Assembly: GCA_037127255.1 (NCBI GenBank) | Contig: JBANSL010000012.1 | Location: 34,277,115-34,341,114 of the forward strand | Reading direction: 5' to 3' | Length of the DNA stretch: 64,000 nucleotides | Source of the DNA: Persicaria tinctoria | Lineage: Eukaryota > Streptophyta > Magnoliopsida > Caryophyllales > Polygonaceae | Shown: positions 43,973 through 57,440 of the stretch, piece by piece | Position numbering within the stretch: the stretch's first letter is position 1 | Layout: each line of letters opens with the position of its first letter | Program-made: the position numbers and the translations under genes | Notes under the pieces: generated by a model | The model's database searches: none | Told to the model about the DNA's origin: nothing | The model's input: only the letters and a program-made list of their open reading frames with translations

Positions 43973-44363
43973 CCACTATTTTTTACTATTTCCACCGCTA
44001 ATCACCGCATAGGTATGCGGTAGGTTTAATGACAGTCAACGACTATGCGGTGGGTCGAGAAGTATACATGTTTAAAACCGTCGCCATAACAGTCCAAAAC
44101 CGTCGCTATAACCCACCGCATAGGTATACAGTGGATTTGAACCGTCACCATAACAGTAAAAACTGTAGCCATAACAGTCCCAAAACCGTCGCTATAACCC
44201 ACCGCATACCTATGCGGTGGCTTATGGCGACGGTTTTGAACCACTTCTACAAATTGTTTTCAATTGCCCAAAAACTTACCGCATGTATACCGTCACCATA
44301 ACCCACCGCATACCTATGCGGTGATTAGCGGTGGAAATTGTAAAAATTAGCGGTGAAGATATC
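43973..44363. mobile_element. Palindrome-rich MITE
   Basis: Left GATATCTCCACC... and right ends mirror each other over about 60 bp, both containing TTTCCACCGCTAATCACCGC. Inside, near-palindromes of the type ACCGCATA-nn-TATGCGGT occur at 44004-44021, 44201-44218 and 44305-44322, linked by repeated AACCGTCGCCATAA words. It would fold into a large branched hairpin. No coding frame. Confidence 0.65.
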
Positions 44364-44373
44364 ATCACCATTA

Positions 44374-44378
<5 letters not shown>

Positions 44379-44424
<46 letters not shown>
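44379..44424. repeat. (TG)n microsatellite
   Basis: 23 uninterrupted TG units directly beside the palindromic MITE. Confidence 0.97.
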
Positions 44425-44425
<1 letters not shown>

Positions 44426-44819
44426 CAAAACGTCAATGTGTCACCTTCCTAGCAAGGTCGGGTTTGAGATTTGAAATGCCTGAGGCAGGATATAAAAATG
44501 TGGCCCTCTAACTATTATTTTTTGTTGTGTCAACGGATTGGAAGGTAAGACCAAATAACTTGGTGGTTCGGCTAATTTGGATGGAGAGCACACAAAAATG
44601 AGAAAAGAAATATTCTTGTAATAAACTTTAAAGTAAAAAAAATGTTTCATCCGTCTCAAAATATAGGTCGTTTTATTTTGTTAGCATGTTTTTTAAGAAG
44701 CTAAAAACTTTGTAAAATATTATATTTTTATTAGTTTTTAACAATAATATTATGTTTATTAATAATAAGTATATTATTATTTTTAAGAACTAATAAAAAA
44801 GTTAATATAATTGCGGATA

Positions 44820-45718
44820 AGTTGATTTGGAAGCTTAACCCGGATGGGCAGTTTTCAACGAAATCTGCCAGACAAATGGATCATCAAAATGGCACCAATA
44901 CAAGGGACCATAAATGGATATGGAAACTTAATCTACCACCTAGAACCAAAAACCTTCTATGGAAAATCATCACTGATAGCCTGACAACTACAGAACAACT
45001 GAATAGATACTAAAATAGAGTGCCCTCCACATGCTGCCTTTGTGAAAGCGACAAGGAAGACAACAACCACTTACTCATGCGATGCCCTTTTACCAAAACT
45101 ATAATTGCGGCCTACGAATAATTGACTTCGAAAAGTGTATCCTTATTACCCATAGATAGCAATGATATCTATGATATTCTTATGCCGAACGGTGACAAAA
45201 AAGTAATTGAGGAGCTTTGCTTCATCTGGCAAAAAATATGGGAAGTTAAAAATAATGTGATTTTTAGGAACAAAAAGCTAGATTCCTATCACCAAATAGC
45301 CATTAGGATACTTGGTGATCTCAAGGACTGGACAAATGTAAATCCAACAAAAGCTAAGACTACCACCCATACATCAAAACGGAAACGAAACTCTAGATGG
45401 ACCAAACCTCCTACGGCTATCTACAAAATCAATGTAGATGGCTCTTTTAAACCCACGGGCTTTGGCCAGGTGGGGGGGGGGGGGGGCTGATTAGGGATCA
45501 TCATGGTGATGTGGTGGATATTTTTCAGTTAGAAACGAATGCTACCGCTCCTCTACAAACGGAGATTTCAACTTTCTGTGCAGGTTTGAATCTAGCTCTA
45601 TCCAAAGGGCTATGAAGAGTAATAGTCGAAGGAGACTGTTTGGAAGTTGTCAAGGCAATCAACGACAGCTCATATGTCAGATGGGAAATAACGAGGGAAG
45701 TGGAATTTATCAGGAATC
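44820..45718 (+). pseudogene. LINE ORF2: zf-RVT and RNase H, first part
   Basis: LIWKLNPDGQFSTKSA, WIWKLNLPPRTKNLLWKI and CCLCESDKEDNNHLLMRCPF form a clear plant LINE zf-RVT domain (44822-45100). YKINVDGSFKPTGFGQ (about 45422-45470) begins RNase H, where a G tract (about 45471-45486) breaks the frame. VIVEGDCLEVVKAIN (about 45619-45663) continues the domain. At 45718 an LTR element interrupts it; the rest appears at 57237. Confidence 0.75.
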
Positions 45719-48642
45719 TGTAACGGCCCGGGATTATGATTCCTGGGTTACGTTTCGAGGGATGAAACCCCTCGTTAGGATCTTGCGCTCCGAGTACAGG
45801 TTGAAGGTTTGAAATTCTATCATAACATTTTAAAGTGAGATTTCATACCCAGAATTCGAAGGGATCGTTGGAATCCCCGGGGAAGTCCCCTGTACCTGTC
45901 ATAAGTCTAAGCGTGGAAAACCAACAGTCATGCAAATAGCAGAATCAAGGTGTAATACAAGAGGTTGACACGGCAGAGCCGAGTCAAAACAAATCCATAA
46001 GTGTATTTATCGAAATTTAATAGACAATGTTATTGGGGTTAGACCATTTCTTTGAGATCGTCCAAGAGAGTTCCCACGTCACGGAAACAAGGAATAATCA
46101 TGCTGCAAAACAACCTAAAAAAAAATGTATGCGGGACGGTGTCAGATCGAAGCCCTACGCAATATAGTCCCAAACAAGCAGACACATACACACGCTATTC
46201 CTGATAAAGATGCTTCTAGATGTAAGGCGGAATGTTAACACACTAACATGCCCCTAAGGTCAAGTGCGTAAATATAATAAGGCCTTAGCACCGAATACCA
46301 AGTGGTATATCCCTCTCCTACCTCCACCCCCTTCCGATAGGGCGGAGACTAGCCAGCTCGTGAATACATTCCATTATCATCGGGTGGCACGCATGCCCAA
46401 CCCGTATCCACAATAAAGCCCGCATGCATCTCATAATATAAGGAAGTTCATGACTCGATTGACTCAGGACAGGACCCGATGAGACTAGGTCGTCCTATAA
46501 CCCTAGCAATGACTCTAATTACTTCACAGATAATTACCGTTCTGATTACAAAAGCAATGAGTAAACGAATGCTCAATCATGAGTGCAGTCCTAGCAGGAT
46601 ACTACATGACATGATTTATTATGAATGCAAGCACCTAGTATGCACATGGCTACAAGAAGGGAGATCTCTTTTCGAATCTGAGTGAGCTCATATAGGAACT
46701 CACCTGGAAAGCCGAACAATAAGATATACCAAAGGGCAGAGTCCAAACAATTGACAAGCACCTATTATAATTGTAAGGAATGCAGTAAGCTACAATGCTA
46801 CTAATCACACACATAGAGACCATGTTCCCAAACCATTCCCAAAACCATTTTCCAATACGAGAAAACATCTGAAAGCCAAATCATTCCGAGATTTCCAAAT
46901 CTCCATCAAGTTTCCATAACACATTCTTACTCATGTCAAATTCTCGTTTCAAAACCAAAGCATAACATCCTTGAACGATATAAGTTACAAGAGTTCGAAA
47001 TCCGACAAGGTTAGAGTATTCTCCCAAATTCCCCTTCTTATTTTATAAAACAAATATCCGACTTTGAAAACCTTTTCCGAAATTCTCGTTTTAAAATTCA
47101 AGTCCATCCATGATGTATTTTTAAATCTTAATAACTTTAAAAAGGTCATGGTATAATATAATATAATAATCCATTCTCAATTCATTTAATAATATACTAT
47201 TCAGTAAAAATATATATTATAAGTAAGCTTTATATTTAGTAAACACTATACATATACAAATCATCAAGATTAGCCCACACAAAAGCCCAAACTCACCTCC
47301 AGCCCACAACCCAAGCTTTCAACCCTTTTGGTCTCCAGATTTTAGTAAACAAAATGAAAGAGAGGGGCCCACGGGTGAGAAGTAAAAACGGAGCGGGCCC
47401 CACATGGCTTCGTCTTCCATTTCCAGATTGAAGGAAAGAAGGGGAAGAGCAGGGAAGCAGAGCTCGAAAATGGCGGAAGGGAGAGGGAGAGATGGGGCTG
47501 CCGGCGACGACACCCAACTCCGACCAACCTTCCGACCTCGAGGACACAAAATGCACTTAAAACGCAACCAAGAAGAGGGAGAAAGGGGTGCTCACCGAGA
47601 CGTGGTTTCGACGTTCGCCGAAAAACGCCATCGAGGCTCGACTGGGCTCGGTCTCATCTCGCCGGAGCTGGGACTTCGTCTCAGGTTTCCTAGGGAGGGC
47701 GGAGGAGTGTTAAAGGCGAGGCTTTTATGGTGTTTTTGATCGGAATAAGGGGGGAGAGAGCCTTAACGGCCTCGAATCGAACACAAGGCGACGAGGGACT
47801 CGGGCGGCTCGGAGGCGCTCGGGTGCTCCCCTGGTGGCTTCCTCGGCTTGTCGGCGTCGAGTGAGGAGCGAGTGAGCGTCTGGTCTGCTGCCTGCTGCTG
47901 GTCGGAGCTCTCGGACACGAACGGGGAGGAAGAAGAAGACGTCGGGGTTGTGGTGGTTGTTGGCGTCACTGGCGGCCGGAAAACTGAAGGTGAGGTGGTG
48001 GTGTCGGCGGAAGAAGGTGGGGAGGATGGTGCTGCTTGGATGGGGACTCCCTTGAGTTCGTTGGGGTTAATGAGAATGAGGTAAGAGAATGTTTGAAAGG
48101 GTAAAGAGATGGAGGATGAATAAAAATGTGGGGGGTTTCTGAAATTAGACAGGGGGTATATTTGAAATGTAAATTGAAGAGTAGTGTGGCGTGTTGTGCA
48201 CAAAGTAAGGGTCAAAGGTCTGTATGGCTCTTTTCTTCTTTTTATGTAATCGAACAGAGGGGAGAGTGTGCAGTATTGTTTGTTTGTCAAAATAGGTGTA
48301 ATCAAGAAGAGAGGGAGAGAGGTATATAATATAATTTTACCCAAACAAGAGGGATGAGTTGGAATTTGATAAGGATGAGACAAGGAGAGGGAATTGAAAT
48401 TTGAATACCCGAGGTGAAAGACGGAATCGATCTAATTTTCAAATTGATATATTGGATCCGAAAGTAATAATGAAATCCAATTTATTATATTTTGTTATTA
48501 TTAATATTATATTTTTTTTCTCGGAATCTGAAAGAGGGAATAAAATCCGATTTAATAAGTTTTTCCTTTAAATTCCAAATTTAAATTCATTTTGATTTTC
48601 TTTTCCCGAGAAATTAGGATTTTAAAAATCGGAGCCTTTACA
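45719..48642 (-). repeat. LARD LTR, left copy
   Basis: Ends TGTAACGG...CTTTACA, canonical TG...CA. A GC-rich part (47290-48110) with GAAGAAGAAGA and CGAGG words is followed, in coordinate order, by an AT-rich end. A TATATA-type box is visible on the minus strand near 48322-48329. Open frames here recur in the other LTR with amino-acid changes and no ATG-based gene structure. Confidence 0.85.
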
Positions 48643-48656
48643 TCATCCACCTCTAA
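48643..48656 (-). other. LARD polypurine tract
   Basis: TTTAGAGGTGGATGA on the minus strand directly precedes the left LTR. A second copy, part of a perfect hairpin, lies at 49234-49255. Confidence 0.5.
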
Positions 48657-51600
48657 AAACAAGTCTCGTCATCGAGACTAAAATCAAAGAAAGGTAGGAG
48701 ATGAATTTTGAAATTGATGAGTCTAAGAACCATGTCCAAGGATCTTGTAATCATCTCGGTTGCGTCTTCCGGGAGTCTCACAACATCCTAGTCACGGTCG
48801 TGACATCTCCAATTAGCCTTGACAAGTATGCAATAAGCGCCCCTATCACATCCTCGCTTCGACTTTTCGTAAGTACCACAACTCTAAAAGTTCTACAATA
48901 TCATCACTAGGTCTTAACAAGCACCCTACAAGCGCCCTCATAAGATGCTTTTGTCCACTTCGTGAAGTATCATTGAGTTGCCCGGATTTGAAAAGTTTTA
49001 AAGGGGACTCCGAAATTGAAAAAGGTTGGGCCTCAAATCGTTGAAATTCTCGATCGTGTTTAGTCTTCCCAAATCCAAGTTAGTCCTTTTCAAAACCGTT
49101 TAAAACCTTTCAAAACAAGCAAAACCTCTCGAATTCTAAACCATCCATATCTTTTCAAAATATGAGTTAGTCGTTTCCAACTCTTTAAAAATCCTTTAAA
49201 TATCCCAAGTTAGTTAAGAAAATTCAGAATTCAAGAGGTGGAATCATCCACCTCTAAATTAAGGCTAATCCCATATTCTCTTCCTAGGTTCCAATATCAA
49301 AATCAATTCAATCTACGAATCTCTCGCCATTATTAGAATCAACATAACCAAGACATGCCACCTCATAAACAACTAACCACCGGGATTGGCCACGCCAAAA
49401 CCATAACATGAATAGCCATTACAACATTGTCGCACACCAATAAATTAAAACGTCACACTCAAAATTAGAATTTCATGTTCTAGGTGTCAACAAATAAGAA
49501 TGCATCAAGCAGAAATGTCATTTTTTTGAAAGGGCAACACGTACACAAACACGTCAAGTCTCAACATTAATAGATCATATCAACATGGTTTCCTACTTAC
49601 CACTACCAACACAACATAATTTGTCACAATAAGGGTGTCAATCTAATAGAAGGACAGCAAGTCAACACAACAAAAACCATCTCAACAAGATTCATCAACC
49701 CAAGATATTCACCATTTTCGTAGTCAAGGATCTAGATGAAAGTCACGTATTTTTTTGAATTATCAATGTACACAGACATCAACACAATCACATTTCAGCA
49801 ATTTATGTTCAAGTGTCAACATAGAATCAGTCATGCTCTCATGGTTCAACAGTAGCAAAGCCTAACAACATAGCAGCACAACAACATTTAACTCAACAGG
49901 ACATTGCATACCATTATATCAGGATACATGCACCTTATACTATGGACCCTATATTCTACTGTCACTTAGCTCCAAGTATTTCACGTCGGTACAATATAAC
50001 ATGATTCCACACTAAGTTTATACATCATTATCTCTCATCGTTCCAAAACGGTCACATGTCATAAATCCTAAGATACTACCGTGATAAACAAGTATTGCAG
50101 AATATCAGGTATCGACAAAGCAAAACAAGTTACCACATAACCTCATGCTAATAATAATTCGAGCACATGCAATATCATGCCAACATCGCGATATCATATT
50201 GTCACATATTATCGGGGCACATAATATCATTATTACCAACAAAAGTCAGGATTTGAGCAAGTATAATTCACATTCCATGAGTAAAAGAATTCAGGCAAGG
50301 CCCATCGACATAGAACACCAATCATATCACAAGGTCAGTTACATAGAAACAAAGCACTAAAATTCATAATCATAAGTAGAAGTCAACCAAGTAACGTCCA
50401 CTACCAGTTCATCATTCAAAGAATCGATATGTTAGTTCTGGGACCTGGGGTTTACGGGCCCACCGTGCTTTCGTTGTGCCGATCCCGTGCTATTTGGTTA
50501 AACATGCTTTTTTCTATGCCATCGTTCGTCAAAGTATTGCAAGCAAATTTTTTTTGTTAGCGGAGATAGGGGAGAGACAAGGAGGACAACCCGGACTCCC
50601 CATGGAATCGAACACAGACCAACTGATGATGACACGACGAAAAAAATAAGATCCCAACCCAAGAAGGAGTAAGATGCCCTTATGAAATCTCTACGAGGTT
50701 ACAAGTGCAACAAGCAAAACACATACTAATCATGGTGTAAACTAGTTGCATAAGCATGATCGAGTTCTGCATGGGCATAAGAGACTAGCTAGGAACTTTT
50801 CATTTAATATATCAGACAAGCTTTATATGTATAAGAACAAGTATATATGAATGCAATAATAGATGGGTGCGGCACATAGCTTATACGAAATCTAGTAACA
50901 TTACAGAGCATTACAGGTAGGGTAAATTACTCGTAACAAGTACACATGGGTAGGTCATATAAAAGCGATACAGTAATCACATCTTATTGCAATGACTTCT
51001 CATAATGATAGGGTAAGCGTGGGATATCATCACACAAGGAGCTATGGGGAAAGTAAGTCTTTCATGATACTAGTGATATATAAGTAAGGAAAAAGCGCAA
51101 TCAAAGGTAGTCATTGAGGAACAATTTGTCACCAAAATCACAGTTCATGTCTACATGCATCTATCATGTCGTAGGGTATAACATGCAACATGGTATTCAA
51201 CTATTAATTAACACAGATTTCATAAAAGTATGAGTTCATCCAGTTAAGCATTGAAAGGGCATCATGTGATAAAAGCAACTTGGATGGGAACACACATAAG
51301 CATGTCACTAATCATATTTAGCATGAGATAACTCTGTGGAGGCATGGCATTCTAACTAGACTAACAACACCTAACATGCTTGGACAGTCATAAGATCATG
51401 TAGAGAGAGTATAGCAAGGCTATCACAACCTTTGAAAAGAGTGGCTGAATGTGGCGCAAGTTGAACATGCGATTTTACAAGTCATATCTCCGCAGGGATA
51501 AATTTTACAAGGTACTACATAACAGTCACATATGTACATGAATAAGATGCATCGAGCAACTCCAAATAATAGTGGGACGAGTCATAGAGGTTTAAGCAAG

Positions 51601-54306
51601 ACTACTATTGCACCCAAACATTAGCACATATAAAAGGAATATAAGCAATGGTGATGAATGAGTCATGCGCATATCATAGTGCGAAACAGGATAAGGCTCC
51701 TAAGGTATCATGCTTCAAGGGAGCGGTATGCTACATTATGTATGCAAGGGTAATCATGTGAGGTGCTAGATTATTCATTTACGGAAGCCTTAAAAGGTCA
51801 GGGGCATGCAGAAACAACATCGAGTGATGAGATGATAGACACACATTGATAATCACCTAATGCTTAACATGCATCGAAAATAGGCATTAACTCTATAACT
51901 GGGTCTATCAATTCCTAAACAGTTAAAGGATCGCATATCAGAGATGTTGGGAAGAATACAAGACCTTGCGGAGTCTATCCTACATGAGAACAGGTCATAA
52001 AGAAGATAGAACATTAATACACACAAGCCATAATTCATTGGTCCTATAAGATATATCTTAACACGATAAGATGCACGGCTATGCAGCATAGGTTACCTGT
52101 TCATTTGGAAACTAGCACGGATGCATTTAAGGGGTCAACCAATCGTAACGTGACCATATGAGAGCAAGGGGGAAATATGGCGGAAATGGCAACATGAGCT
52201 TAAGGCAGCACGACTTCACATGGATATAAAGCATGCAAGTACACAGGTATAGATTGACAGTATACAACGAGGGCAAGTACTTCACACAAGGATATATCAA
52301 GTCACATTATGATCCTACATGGTGCTAGCGATACATGGTAAGGCATGGCATCTTTACAGAGTGAACAAGAGAACATCATGAGCGATATATTATAATCATG
52401 CTAGGAATTAATGAACCGTCATAGGAGTACATGAAATGGTACGACAACTATCACATCATGAGGCAATCATATTCACGTGATAAAGCAAGCATGATAATTT
52501 ACCGCTCAATGAGTCATATTGGAATTCATAAGCCCTATAGGATACTACCGACACATATCGGACATGAATACAATCAAGGTACTTCGGCTAGACCCACCCT
52601 AGCATTCATGTGTCATTTATATGCAAAAACATAATACTAACTCATGATTCGTACATACGTTCATTCGATTAGCACAATAGTTTTGCAAAGAGCCAATTAA
52701 GCCACACCGTAATGATCTAGAAGCATGATGGACATATATCGGAGTATAATATGGGTCTAAAGCAAGATATCTAGGCATGGATATGATGATAGCCAATTAC
52801 GGGTCCATGCAATATCTACGGCACATGCACAAAATATTAAGCCACACGTTCAGGGAAATACGAGATGATATCACTGAGCAAGAGAAAACATCACGGAGAT
52901 CGGTAAGGTAAGCATGATATGGTTTAGTGGTCATAGAGGCACGAGGAGTAACAAGAGTGAGACTAACATGCTAAGGGTCACACTATCATTATCCTAATCC
53001 ATGAGAGAGTGTAACTTGCGACATATGCATTCAATCCATCAATAGTCCATCATTAGTATGACGATGCGGGGAACAAATGAAGTCAGGTTGCGCATGCCTA
53101 GGGGTATGGCAGAAATACAACGAAGCATGACAGTTATGTAAGCATGTTGGAAACTAGGTGTCATATGAATCAGGTTGAACATCAAATTGTAACACACACC
53201 CATCAAGTAAATAACTTACTCTATCAGGATATCAGAATAGAACGAGCACACTATCATGAGCCTATTTTCAAAGAGGGCATTAATCATGCGGTTTCCTAAC
53301 ATATGACACATTTATTCAAGCATTAGTACAACAATGCATATACTAAGTAGATCATGCTGGGATGATATAGGCATAATAACACGAACATAAGAAATGGCTA
53401 AACATGGGCATCCCGACAAGTAGGTATAACTTCACACTAAAGATTAATCTCTAGTCTAGGGGTAGTATGTATAGAATCCTACAACCATGGATGAAGCAAC
53501 TAAAGTAGCCCGACAGAGATCTACAAGGGCGACTCTGACTCACTCCCATTGACTTCATGACTCATTTCCCATGGAATATTCGTATAACTATCGAGTGGGG
53601 TAGCAAAGGGCTCAGATAGTGGCGTACTCCAATACCACCTCAAATGTGGTTATTCCTCCCAATTTCCCGTAGATCACACCGACATCGCAAGAAAAGCTCA
53701 ATAAAGACGTTTTGTGGGGACGGGAAAAGAAGACCGAAGAAAGAAATAGCCAGGCTTAAAAGATCAAAGGCAATCCCACAAGAACTGGGATCCCGACTCT
53801 ATAGTGGCAGAAGATCTCCCCCGCTATTCCATTCACATAGGCAATTAACACATTATTGGTAGTCAGAATTATCAACCAAGTCGCCAATTTAAGCAAACAA
53901 CACTCAACACAGAACAATCAACAATCAAGCTATCCTATGGGCCGCCCTTTGAGGGGCGACTAACCGGAGGGGCAAAACCTCACGATCTCTACCTAACTCG
54001 CCACTCCAGCCACTACGACGCAAAGCCTTGGAGTCTTGTAGGCCCATCTGTAAAGAACAAGCTATATTTTGCCTACCCGTTCCCAACTACATCCAATAGG
54101 GATGGTCTAGCGCCTTCACTACCCCTTCGTTTCCCTTTGTTTGATTACCAAGTTTATTGAGTCAAGTTCATATTTATTCCATTTGAGTTAGCCATATTAA
54201 ATTCATTATGCCCTTTCTAAAACATTTTGGAAAAAAAAACCATTTGAAAGCCTTGGGCCATTTTCAAAACAACTTCAACCTATCATACTCGGTTTGCATA
54301 ACCTAA
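48657..54306 (-). other. LARD internal non-coding region
   Basis: About 5.65 kb of A/C/T-rich sequence on the plus strand with many CATG, ATCATG and ACATG words but no frame above about 80 codons resembling a known domain. 53500-54070 is less AT-rich and may be a leader. I see no tandem array or RNA gene. Confidence 0.7.
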
Positions 54307-54318
54307 GCTCTGATACCA
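54307..54318 (-). other. LARD primer binding site, initiator tRNA-Met type
   Basis: TGGTATCAGAGC on the minus strand, two bases from the right LTR, is complementary to the 3' end of the plant initiator methionine tRNA. Confidence 0.85.
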
Positions 54319-54320
54319 CC

Positions 54321-57231
54321 TATAACGGTCCGGGATTATGATTCCTGGGTTACTTTTCGGGGGATGAAACCCCTCGTTAGGATTTTGCGCTCCGAGTACA
54401 GGTTGAAGGTTTGAAATTCTATCCTAACATTTTAAAGTGGGATTTCATACCCAAAATTCGAAGGGATCGTTGGAATCCCCGGGGAAGTCCCCTATACCTA
54501 TCATAAGTCTAAGCGTGGAAAACCAACAGTCATGCAAAAAGCAGAATCAAGGTGCAATACGAGAGGGTGACACGGCAGAGCCGAGTCAAAACAAATCCAT
54601 AAGCGTATTTATCGAAATTTAATAGACAATGTTAGTGGGGTTAGACCATTTCTTTGAAATCACCCAAGAGAGTTCCCACGTCACGGAAACAAGGAATAAT
54701 CATGCTGCAAAACAACCTAAAAAAAATGTATGCGGTGCGGTGTCAGATCGAAGCCCTACGCAATATAGTCCCAAACAAGCAGACATATACACACGCTATT
54801 CCTTATAAAGATGCTTCTAGATGCAAGGCGGAATGTTAACACACTAACATGCCCCTAAGGTCAAGTGCGTAAATATAATAAGGCCTTAGCACCGAATACC
54901 AAGTGGTATATCCCTCTCCTACCTCCACCCCCTTCCGATAGGGCGGAGACTAGCCAGCTCGTGAATACATTCCATTATCATCGGGTGGCACGCATGCCCA
55001 ACCCGTATCCACAATAAAGCCCGGAGGCATCTCATAATATAAGGAAGTTCATGACTCGATTGACTCAGGACAGGACCCGATGAGACTAGGTCGTCCTATA
55101 ACCCTAGCAATGACTCTAATTACTTCACAGATAACGACCGTTCTGTTTACAAAAGCAATGAGTAAACGAATGCTCAATCATGAGTGCAGTCCTAGCAGGA
55201 TACTACATGACATGCTTTATTATGAATGCAAGCACCTAGTATGCACATGGCTACAAGAAGGGAGATCTCTTTTCGAATCTGAGTGAGCTCATATAGGAAC
55301 TCACTTGGAAAGCCGAACAACAAGATATACCAAAGGGCAGAGTCCAAACAATTGACAAGCACCTATTATAATTGTAAGGAATGCAGTAAGCTACAATGCT
55401 ACTAATCACAGACATAGAGACCATGTTCCCAAACCATTCCCAAAACCATTTTCCGATACGAGAAAACATCTGAAAGCCAAATCATTCCGAGATTTCCAAA
55501 TCTCCATCAAGTTTCCATAACACATTCTTACTCATGTCAAATTCTCGTTTCAAAACCAAAGCGTAACATCCTTGAACGGTATAAGTTACAAGAGTTCGAA
55601 ATCCGACAAGGTTAGAGTATTCTCCCAAATTCCCCTTCTTATTTTATAAAACAAATATCTGACCTTGAAAATCTTTTCCGAATTTCTCGTTTTAAAATTC
55701 AAGTCCAACGATGATGTATTTTTAAATCTCAATAACTTTAAAAAGGTCATGGTATAATATAATATAATAATCCATTCTCAATTCATTTAATAATATACTA
55801 TTCAGTAAAAATATATATTATAAATAAGCTTTATATTTAGTAAACACTATACATATACAAATCATCAAGATTAGCCCACACAAAAGCCCAAACTCACCTC
55901 CAGCCCACAACCCAAGCTTTCAACCCTTTTGGTCTTCAGATTTTAGTAAACAAAATGAAAGAGAGGGGCCCACGGGTGAGAAGTAAAAATGGAGCGGGCC
56001 CCACACGGCTTCTTCTTCCATTTCCAGATTGAAGGAAAGAAAAGGAAGAGCAGGGAAGCAGAGCTCGAAAATGGCGGAAGGGAGAGAGAGAGATGGGGCT
56101 GCCGGCGACGACACCCAACTTCGACCAACCTTCCGACCTCGAGGACACGAAATGCACTCAAAACGCAACCAAGAAGAGGGAGAAAGGGGTGCTCACCGAG
56201 ACGTGGTTTCGACGTTCGCCGGAAAACGCCGTCGAGGCTCGATTGGGCTCGGTCTCATCTCGCCGAAGCTGGTACTTCGTCTCAGGTTTCCTAGGGAGGG
56301 CGGAGGAGTGTTAAAGGCAAGGCTTTATGGTGTTTTTGATCGGAATAAGGGGGGAGAGAGCCTTACCGACCTCGAATCGAACACAAGGCGACGAGGGACT
56401 CGGGCGGCTCGGAGGCGCTCGGGTGCTCCCCTGGTGGCTTCCTCGGCTCGTCGGCGTAGAGTGAGGAGCGAGTGAGCGTCTGGTCTGCTGCCTGCTGCTG
56501 CTCGGAGCTCTCGGACACGAACGGGGAGGAAGAAGAAGACGCCGGGGTGGTGGTGGTTGCTGGCGTCACTGGCGGCCGGAAAACTGAATGTGAGGTGGTG
56601 GTGTCGGCGGAAGAAGGCGGGGAGGATGGTGCTGCTTGGATGGGGACTCCCTTGAGTTCGTTGGGGATAATGAGAATGAGGTAAGAGAATGTTTGAAAGG
56701 GTAAGGAGATGGAGGATGAATAGAAATGTGGGGGGTTTCTGAAATTAGACAGGGGGTATATTTGAAATGTAAATTGAAGAGGAGTGTGGCGTGTTGTGCA
56801 CAAAGTAAGGGTCAAAGGTCTGTATGGCTCTTTTCTTCTTTTTATGCAATCGAACAGAGGGGAGAGTGTGCAGTATTGTTTGTTTGTCAAAATAGGTGTA
56901 ATCCAGAAGAGAGGGAGAGAGGTATATAATATAATTTTACCCAAACAAGAGGGATGGGTTGGAATTTGATAAGGATGAGACAAGGAGAGGGAATTGAAAT
57001 TTGAATACCCGAGGTGAAAGACGGAATCGATCTAATTTTCAAATTGATATATTGGATCCGAAAGTAATAATGAAATCCAATTTATTATATTTTATTTTTA
57101 TTATTATTATATTTTTTTTTTCTCGGAATCTGAAACAGGGAATAAAATCCGATTTAATAAGTTTTTCCTTTAAATTCATTTTGATTTTCTTTTCCCGAGA
57201 AATTAGGATTTTAAAAATCCGAGCCTTTACG
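54321..57231 (-). repeat. LARD LTR, right copy
   Basis: Same content as 45719-48642. Both extreme dinucleotides have mutated: the start reads TATAACGG (TG expected) and the end CTTTACG (CA expected), so integrase-type ends are lost on this copy. The left copy has an extra 13-bp segment near its end (CCAAATTTAAATT). Confidence 0.85.
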
Positions 57232-57236
57232 GAATC

Positions 57237-57440
57237 TTAAGTCTTCATCAGCATAGACTTCCGACACTGCTATAGGGAAGCAAACAGGGCAGCTGATTTC
57301 ATCTCTAGATCTAGGGATATTTGTACGTACTTGAATCTCCCTAATATTAGGGATCTCTGTAACATCATCCGGTGGGATGATCATGGTGGTACCTTACTTT
57401 TGTAAGATCCGCCTACTTTTGGCCTACTGTAAAAAAAAAA
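57237..57440 (+). pseudogene. LINE RNase H end and tail, continuation after the LARD
   Basis: The frame FRHCYREANRAADFISRSR (about 57258-57314) is the end of an RVT_3 RNase H, where the conserved HxxREANxxAD block sits. A short A-run at 57430-57439 could be the LINE tail. It joins the 44820-45718 part across the LARD. Confidence 0.7.

Larger units (their letters stand above)
45719..57231 (-). mobile_element. LARD: large non-coding LTR retrotransposon
   Basis: LTRs at 45719-48642 (2924 bp) and 54321-57231 (2911 bp) enclose 5678 bp with no protein-coding frame. The target duplication GAATC (45714-45718 and 57232-57236) lies inside a LINE RNase H frame that resumes on the far side. The primer site next to the right LTR gives minus orientation. 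Long LTRs with a large non-coding interior define LARDs, which depend on enzymes from other elements. LTRs differ by scattered substitutions and small indels, roughly a few percent, so the insertion is clearly older than the 20-29 kb element. Confidence 0.85.

Noticed and set aside
47763..48383. 206-codon minus-strand ORF present in both LARD LTRs (also 56363-56983)
   Set aside because: It has no ATG start at its upstream end (TTG), and differences between the LTRs change amino acids freely. It lies in the GC-rich part of the LTR and resembles leader sequence.
48657..54306. Hidden pol genes in the LARD interior
   Set aside because: Looked for RT (YxDD), integrase zinc finger and protease (DSGA/DLGA) motifs in all frames given; none found.
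54307..54318. tRNA gene fragment
   Set aside because: TGGTATCAGAGC is only the primer binding site of the LARD; no cloverleaf is present. The same holds for 27246-27264 and 58522-58531.
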